Shown here piece after piece: positions 57,489-64,000 of a stretch of DNA of 64,000 bases. Origin of the DNA: Thalassia testudinum (Eukaryota > Streptophyta > Magnoliopsida > Alismatales > Hydrocharitaceae). The stretch covers positions 79,472,001 to 79,536,000 of the forward strand of contig JAZHRO010000002.1 of NCBI GenBank assembly GCA_037157565.1, given 5' to 3'. The notes beneath the pieces are model-generated. The model worked only from the letters and a program-made list of their open reading frames with translations. It was not told where the DNA came from and did no database searches. A program made the position numbers and the translations under genes. Position 1 is the stretch's first letter, and every line of letters begins with the position of its first letter.

Positions 57489-59167
57489 TGATGTAAACAC
57501 GTTTACACTACTTATGATGTCTATTTACGCATGTTCTTAAGCATAGGATTGCATTGCATGCTATAAATATTGCATAACATGCACCATCTTGCATTTAGAG
57601 TAGTTTGAATAAAATGGAGGTTAATTGTCTCCTTTTATGTGCTTGGACAGGGCAAACTTTTTATCAGGACCTCGGATCGAAGATCCAACCATAAAGATGT
57701 GATCAGGGCGACGATTGGAATTCAACGACTCCAAGATCGTCCTAATCAGGCATCTGTAGCATCAGATAGTGACCGGGGAACCCTAGAAGAGCAAGGGCCA
57801 AGATGGTGTGAATCCGCACTTCAAATGACAAATCCAACTCCATGGATGGATTCGGATCGACGATCGTAGCCTAACGGCATGAAAATCGACTCAATCCAAC
57901 AACTGTGGCACCATTTACATCATCCAGAGGATGGACGGCCAAGATGGAGCCATGTGGTGCCATCTCAGCCATCCAACCGGCCCACAAGACTATCGCTGCT
58001 TCTCCAAAGGACATCCAACGCACGATCTGGGCCGTTGGATCTTCATCCAACGACTGTGGATGCGGCACCCTAAATTGTCCGCGCGACCTTCTCGACTGCG
58101 TAGCGCAGCGGAGACGATGCTACAGGCGAAGCAGAGGTCGCGGGGTTGAGCCCCCGCGAGCCTCAAATCAGCCGCGGGCGAGCGGGCGCATGCAAAGTCA
58201 GATCGCGATCTAATGGCCGCGCGCGCCCGATAGCGCCCACGTGCTATTGCACTCGCAGCGGTAACACGGCATCGGACGCGATTGGACACGCGCTAAGGAG
58301 GCGGGCGTAGCACGATCTGAGTCGTCCGATCTCACAATCGGATGGCTGAACGTGCATGAGCGTTGCGAGCGCAGGCAAGCGAGCGAACGCGCGCGTGTCA
58401 CCCACTACGCCCACGTTCAGACCTTTAGCGATGGTTTTATCCGCCACTAAAGGTCTTGAATTAATGTTTTTAAAGATGTAACGACCAAATTGCCCCCACT
58501 CCTTGCAACTATAAAAGGAGACCCCCTCCACACGAAATTCTCATCCCTTCTCTTCTCTACCTCTTAAAAGCTCAAGAGAAACTTGTCCCACACCCAGGAT
58601 GCTCCTTGTGAGATAAAGTCAAATTTTCGTCCCCCGTTTGGAAGTGGATCCCGCGACGACGACGACGTGCTGCCCCGTTCCCATTCTTCTGCTTCGTCCT
58701 CTTTCGTCCTGCTCCATCCTCCTTCATCCAGGCATCGTCCCGTCCGGTTCATCCTCCAAGCAATCGTCGGGGAGGATAACTTCTCTCTCCCATTCTTCTT
58801 TACAGCTTTCTAGTGTAGAATTTTCCTGCTTTCTCGTGTAGTTGATTTCCCGCTTTCTAGTGTAATTCTTATTTGATTTTATTGTATAAACATTTTGAAT
58901 TATTGAATGCATGTTCTCTCTCTCTCTCTCCCTTTTTAGTCTGATTGTTGTTATAGCTTTATTATAATTACATCGCCTCGCTTTTCAAGAAAAATTCTAA
59001 AAAAATATATAATTGCGAATATAGATCGACGTAGTCTCCCTGTGTTCGACCCGAAATTTCTATTTCGGTAAAAATTTTATCTGTTGAACATGAGTTCTTC
59101 GATTTAAAACTACAACGACAAGGTTTTCAAAACCAAACACGTTAGCGTAGCAACTCGACGTCCAACA
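57489..59167 (+). mobile_element. 5' LTR of Athila-like element D
   Basis: It starts TGATGTAAACACG just after the integrase of C is cut, and ends GTCCAACA before a tRNA-Asp primer-binding site. Length is 1679 bp, usual for Athila LTRs. 58080-58410 is GC- and CpG-rich; a CT-rich run lies at 58915-58935. The 5 bp before it, GAGGT, should recur after the 3' LTR, which is outside the window. The near-palindrome TGTAAACACGTTTACA lies at 57492-57507. Confidence 0.88.
58510..58517 (+). promoter_or_regulatory. TATA box of LTR D
   Basis: TATAAAAG in CAACTATAAAAGGAGACCC is a strong TATA match about 1.02 kb into the LTR and 650 bp before its end, suitable for transcribing element D. Confidence 0.7.
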
Positions 59168-59170
59168 TTT

Positions 59171-59188
59171 TGGCGCCGTTGCTGGGGA
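59171..59188 (+). promoter_or_regulatory. Primer-binding site of element D (tRNA-Asp)
   Basis: TGGCGCCGTTGCTGGGGA follows the LTR end by three bases. It is the plant tRNA-Asp complement with one substitution, the primer used by Athila and Tat elements. Confidence 0.9.
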
Positions 59189-60497
59189 GGCAACGATTTT
59201 CGATCTTCTTTTCGCATTTCTTGCACTTTATTGTTTTCTAACTTGCTTTCTCTTGTGTCTGTTGTTTTGCAGAGACCTTCATCAGGGAATCATCAAGCGG
59301 TAGACTGGAGTAAAATGCAGTTGAAGACAATTGTAAGTGCTCCCCATTCCTCCCCCCTCTATAGATTTCATTCGCCACATTGAATCCAAATTCCAATTAA
59401 CCTAGGTGTTTGCATAAATCCTAGGAATAATTTGGTTGTTTGGATTCTCACTCACATTCATTCCACCCTCATTTATATAAAAAAAAAATAACAAAAAGAT
59501 AATCTTGTGGGGCAATTTTCAACAAACACACAACGTACACCCACATTCGAGGCACTTAACTGAATTGATTTGTTTCTACTCAACCAGGTTCTGATCTGTG
59601 GAACCGATACACACAAAGCAACACATAAAAGAGTAGAAATCATTCTAGGTTAACCATCTTTGAGTGCCTAACTTAGTGGTGCATTTGTGTCCAGTTGTTT
59701 GAGCCGTACCACTCTACTTAAAATCAACTCATCAAGTAGCTCCTCCTTAGGGTTTTCAATCTAGGTCTATTCCAGGCACTCCACTTTCTTTCTGGTTTTA
59801 AAGGAAAACAATCTTCACCCGTGTTTGACAACTTGGTTTTCCTAGAAACTTGATTGCAATCCACCTAATTTGAAACCCTAAAAGCTACTTAAGCAAGATT
59901 TGAACATTAAAATTCACGCATCACAAATAATCTTGTTTGAAAACCCTGGTTGTGCACACACTTACACAAATCTCAATCAATCATTAAGGGCATAACCCAT
60001 TTTAAGGGCTCATCACATTCCATAAGCACCACAATCCCAGGCCTTAATAAAATTGAGTAGACGTTGGCCTTAAGGTCTGATTCGCTCTTCAGGGCCTAGT
60101 CTGAGATTGTCTTTGATTAATCTACTTGTACTGATTAATCTAATGTCTAGCTAGGGGAGTAGCGTCAAACAACCGCGGCTGGGGGGTACACTAGGAACCA
60201 GAGGCGAAAGCTGAAGGAAGAACCTTCTCCCCAGTCCCTCCTTCTAACTGGTTGGATTAAACAAACGCAAGTAGAGTAAATCATTTACAGTCTTAAGGCA
60301 GGTTTTGGGAGTCAGTAGATCCTTAGGCTACCCCACTTAAGGACAGCCTTATTTTGTTGTGCTGCAGGGTCCATATCCTCAGTCCTTCCGACCTTCTCCT
60401 AGTTTATGCTGGGAAGACGGTCATTGAATCCCCAATTGGAAGGACCATTAGAGTATTCTAGGAGGCGCAAATTGGATTTTGGTCAAATTGATCCCAT
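59189..60497 (+). other. Untranslated leader of element D
   Basis: About 1.3 kb between the primer-binding site and gag has no supported frame. Long leaders with packaging signals are usual in Athila-like elements. An A-rich run lies at 59481-59490. Confidence 0.6.
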
Positions 60498-62507
60498 GGC
60501 CGACCAATAGCCTCCTCTGCTTGGAATCCACAGGAAGAATTTCGAAGGCAACTGGAACAAATGCAGAGAATGCGGGAATGGTTCCAGAGAATGCTGGGTG
60601 CTCAACCCTTGAAGGATTTTTATGATCCTTCAAATTACGGGAAACGTCCCAGTGTCCAGATTTCAGCCAGTGACGTAGAAATCAAGCCCCAGGTGTTAAG
60701 CCTGATTAAACATTATCATGGGCTTGGCTCCGAAGATCCGTTTTAGCACTTGGAGGACTTGACCACTTTGGTCCAGACCACCAAGGCACGAAACGTAAAC
60801 GAGGAGCAAATGATCATGAGGCTCTTCCCCCACTCTCTTAAGGATAAAGTTGTGCATTGGTATAGGACAATAGGAAGACCAATTACAACTTGGAATGAGT
60901 TGAAATTGGCCTTTCTAAAGAAATTCTTCCCTGTCGGGCATACTAATGCTTTGAGACGGGCAATTACTACCTTTACCCAGCGGTCGGGGGAGTAGTTTCA
61001 TGTGGCCTGGGGGTGATTCCAGGACTTATTGCGGAGGTGTCCACACCATGAGGTGCTGAAACGGCAACTCATGCAGATCTTCTCTCATGGGTTGACTGAG
61101 CAACTCAGAAATCATGTGGATGCTTCTTGCGGAGGCAATTTCCTCAATAAAGATGCAAATAATGCACATGATTTATTTAAGGAAATTAGTGAGAATTCAA
61201 TCAATCATGCCTCCATGGATACATTTAACCGGTCCCAGCAGCCCAGATCAAATGTCAATGAAGTCCATGACTCTCATTCATTTGATATGGAATTTATTTG
61301 TAACAAACTTGATAAGTTGGACTTGGTTGCTAAGAGAATGGAAGAGTGGATGGCTGGCAATTCTATGAACAACTCTCGATCCACTCAATCCCAAAATTCG
61401 GGATTCCATTCTTCACGAGCTCCTTCTGGACGGGAGTTCGTAAATCAACTCGATGCGGCTCAACCTGTGAGTCAGCATTTTTCGGAACCCCACGGGTTCC
61501 AAACTAGGGCCTTTGATCTCAGTTTTTCTGATCCTTCCCTTTCTTTCTCTCCATCCTCACCTTATGAGGATGTCTGTGCTGCACAAGAGAATGTTAGATC
61601 CAACCCCTACTCTAATGCTTATAATCCGGGCTGGAGAAACCACCCTAACTTCTCTTAGAAAAACCCGGGGCAACAGACCCAATTTTGACCCAGCAACTAT
61701 GCTCCACAATGACCAATGGGTCAGGGTCAAGTATATACTCAGTTGCCTCCAAATCAGGTCAATTAGCCAGCTTGGAATGCCCGTCAACCCACAGGGTAGG
61801 CTGATTTGAACCGTCAAATGGTAGAGATGCAAGGATCCATGCTCCAGCTCATGCAACAAATGAAAACCTCGCTGGACAACTTGCAGTCCGAGCTCATTGC
61901 CAACTCTCGTCAACCTGGATCTCTACCATCCCAACCCGTACCCAACCCGCGAAATATTATGAATTCGGGCAACCAAGCCCATGGGTACGGAAATCAGAGG
62001 GACCCACACGCACATGCTCAGGTGGTTGAGCAGGGTTCCTCGTCCTCTTCTTCTTCTTCTGCAAATCAATAATTCATGGCTAATCAAGCCCCTCCAATCT
62101 TTCCTATCCCTCCCCAAGACCCAAATTCTTATGCATCTGCAAATTCTGTCACTTTGAGGAGAGGTAAGCAGACTCAGGATCCACAACCACACTATTCAGA
62201 TCTTTTGAATCCTGAAGAACCTAAGGAGAGAGAGGAGAATTCTAGAGGAGAAATCAAGGCTCAGGAACCTGATTCCAAAGATCTGACTCATGTTCCTTTT
62301 CCTGAAGCATTAAACAAATCAAAGAAGAAGAAGTCTATTGATAGCAATGAGGAGTTTCTGAATTTATTTAAGAATGTTGAGATTAATATCCCACTCCTTG
62401 ATGCTACCAAGAACATACCGGCTTACGCAAGATTTTTAAAGGATTTATGTACACTAAAACGTAAGTTGAGAGAATCTGTTCCGAGGAAGGTGGAACTCTC
62501 TGAGTAG
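60498..62507 (+). pseudogene. Element D gag with nonsense codons
   Basis: From about 60561 one frame runs on with no frameshift. VEIKPQVLSLIKHYHGLG leads to the gag core (LFPHSLKDKVVHWYRTIG; AFLKKFFPVGHTNALRRAI; LLRRCPHHE; HVDASCGGNFLNKDANNAH). It is followed by a Ser/Asn/Gln-rich linker, a Met/Gln-rich predicted helix (61806-61890), a Ser run (62036-62060) and a Lys/Glu-rich segment. Stops interrupt the frame at 60744, 60993, 61014, 61656, 61686, 61710, 61764, 61797, 62070 and 62505. An ATG at 60498 is in another frame with an early stop, so the real start is uncertain. Confidence 0.85.
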
Positions 62508-62895
62508 GCTAGTTCTGTTATCTTGCACTACCTCCCTAAGAAAAAGAAAGATTCAGGTGCTCCGTTGATTTCTTGCGTCATCGGAGATTACACATTTGAT
62601 AGAGCACTTTTGGATCTGGGTGCATCCATCAACCTAATTCCGACTTCTCATTATGAGAAGTTTGGGTTAGGTGAACTTCGGCCAACTTCAGTAACGCTAC
62701 AGTTAGCAGATCGCTCGGTCACAAACCCGCGAGGCGTTATTGAAGATATTATAGTTAAGGTCAAGGATTTCTATTTGCCTGTAGATTTCCTTATCCTTGA
62801 CATGGATGTACCTGATAATCTGAGGGACACGCCCATATTCTAGGGTATCCGTTCCTCGCTACCGCTAAGGCCAACATTAATTGTGAAAGCAGTAG
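62508..62895 (+). pseudogene. Element D aspartic protease
   Basis: The gag frame continues into a retropepsin-like domain. The active-site box is DLGA at 62613-62624 (in RALLDLGASINLIP), followed by VTLQLADRSVTNPRGVIEDI and VDFLILDMD. Leu in the second position is usual for Athila proteases. A frameshift near 62835-62845 breaks it just before the last conserved block (YPFLATAKANINC in another frame). The fragment at 20230-19786 shows the same domain. Confidence 0.85.
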
Positions 62896-62896
62896 C

Positions 62897-64000
62897 ATGG
62901 AAATTACCTTTGGGGATCAACGAATGAAATTGGATATTTTTAAGGCAATTAACAGATTTGAGGATTGTGAATTTATTAAGGAACTTGATGAGGATAATGA
63001 AAACATTGAAACTTATTTGATGGTTTCTTCAATTGAAAGTTCCTCTTTGGATGACGAATTTGACCCGCAACCCTCTATGGCTGACCTGCCATCTTCAGAA
63101 GAGGTTATTGATTTTGTTCACTCACAACCTCTTCCTCTTGTTGAATCTTCAGCATCTACCCTACCATCAATCATCACCTCGCCCCAACTTAAATTGAAAC
63201 CATTGCCTGAGAATTTGAAATATCAATTTTTAGGACCTCAGAAGATGCTCCCTGTGATTATCAGTGCTAAATTGACAAAGGAGCAAGAGATTAAATTGAT
63301 CAAGGTCCTGAAGGAACATAAGGAGGCAATTGGTTGGACCATTAATGACCTCAGGGGGATCGAGCCATCTTACTGTAATCATAAAATATTCTTGGAAGAT
63401 GGATCCCGCCCTTCTCGCCAGATGCAGAGGAGATTGAATCCAAATATGCGAGAAGTGGTCAAAAAGGAAATCATAAAGTGGCTCGATGCAGGAATTATTT
63501 ATCCAATCTCTGATAGTCTTTGGGTAAGTCCCGTACAGATTGTACCGAAGAAAGTCAGGATTACCGTTGTGACTAATGAGAGAGGAGAATCTGTCACAAC
63601 TCAATCAGCTTCCTCTTGGAGGGTTTGTATTGATTATAGGAAGCTGAACACAGTCACTAAAAATATCATTTTCCCCTGCCTTTCATCGATCAAATCTTGG
63701 AAAGATTAGCTGGGCAGAAGTACTTCTGTTTTCTTGATGGCTACTCAGGATACAACCAAGTTCCTATCCATCTCGAGGATTAGGAAAAAACAACTTTCAC
63801 CTGTCCCTACGGAACCTTTGCTTTTCGTAGGATTCCTTTCGGGTTATGCAATGCACCTGCGACTTTTCAAAGGTGTATGCTAGCCATATTTTCTGGCATG
63901 GTGGGAGAGTTTATGGAAGTCTTCATGGATGATTTCTCTATTTTCGGAGAATCATTTAACTCTTGTTTGGCTAATTTGGAAATGATTCTTAAGCGATGTA
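62897..64000 (+). pseudogene. Element D reverse transcriptase, cut by window edge
   Basis: The 270-codon frame 62897-63709 has the Asp/Glu-rich linker, LKEHKEAIGWTINDLRGIEP, REVVKKEIIKWLDAGIIYPI and WRVCIDYRKLN. A frameshift near 63670 moves the reading to FLDGYSGYNQVPIHLED, then TAG at 63781, then CPYGTFAFRRIPFGLCNAPA. The catalytic box FMDD at 63922-63933 (VFMDDFSIFG) is intact. RNase H, integrase and the 3' LTR would lie beyond 64000. Confidence 0.88.

Noticed and set aside
57871..58531. Several 60-100 codon ORFs in LTR D on both strands
   Set aside because: GC-rich LTR sequence; overlapping frames with no recognised domain.
1..64000. CRISPR array
   Set aside because: The spaced C-box palindromes look repeat-like but are short, of uneven spacing, and lie in plant LTRs; no array is present.

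Overview
The window reads as heterochromatic, repeat-filled DNA from a flowering plant. Nothing in it looks like an intact host gene. The support is the mix of element families (Ty1/copia, Tekay/Del-like and Athila-like Ty3/gypsy, L1-type and RTE-type LINEs, hAT-like miniature elements), primer-binding sites that match plant initiator-Met and Asp tRNAs, and exon-sized scraps of conserved eukaryotic genes with plant-style introns. The species cannot be named from this.

Layout. 1-5.5 kb: a decayed copia element (+), split by a hAT-like miniature element with an 8-bp target duplication. 5.8-8.6 kb: a second hAT-like element, then an RTE-type LINE (+). 8.5-9.7 kb: a copia fragment (-). 10.2-13.6 kb: two L1 3' fragments in opposite orientations. 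13.6-17.9 kb: mostly unassigned AT-rich DNA. 17.9-23.3 kb: an L1 reverse transcriptase fragment (-), an Athila-like protease/RT fragment (-) and a long 5'-truncated L1 (+). 23.3-30.5 kb: unassigned, with one GC-rich block and very AT-rich stretches.

30.5-45.1 kb is a nested gypsy complex. Element A (Tekay/Del-like) has a 5' LTR at 30500-32537 plus 35208-35891, decayed gag-pol at 36070-43500 and an internally deleted 3' LTR at 43580-45075. Two solo LTRs of a related family B sit inside it in opposite orientations: one in its 5' LTR (32538-35207, duplication TCGTG) and one in its gag (37301-39967, duplication GGGAG). 45.1-49.8 kb holds unassigned DNA and a tight cluster of unrelated gene fragments: TFIIH p44, enolase and VPS13, plus one unidentified exon-like stretch. 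Element C (49833-57488), related to A, is interrupted by Athila-like element D (LTR 57489-59167), which runs off the right edge in its RT.

The most unusual signals are: (1) arrays of the palindrome AGACGTCT (ACGT-core C-box) in the LTRs of families A, B and C, often as inverted pairs that make hairpins; (2) an LTR hairpin whose stem survives in A, B and C despite different sequence; (3) the p44/enolase/VPS13 mosaic, which resembles transposon gene capture; (4) the inverted pair of 2.67-kb solo LTRs; (5) three TAG stops shared by A and C; and (6) the gag-protease frame of D, about 2.3 kb long with ten nonsense codons and no frameshift.
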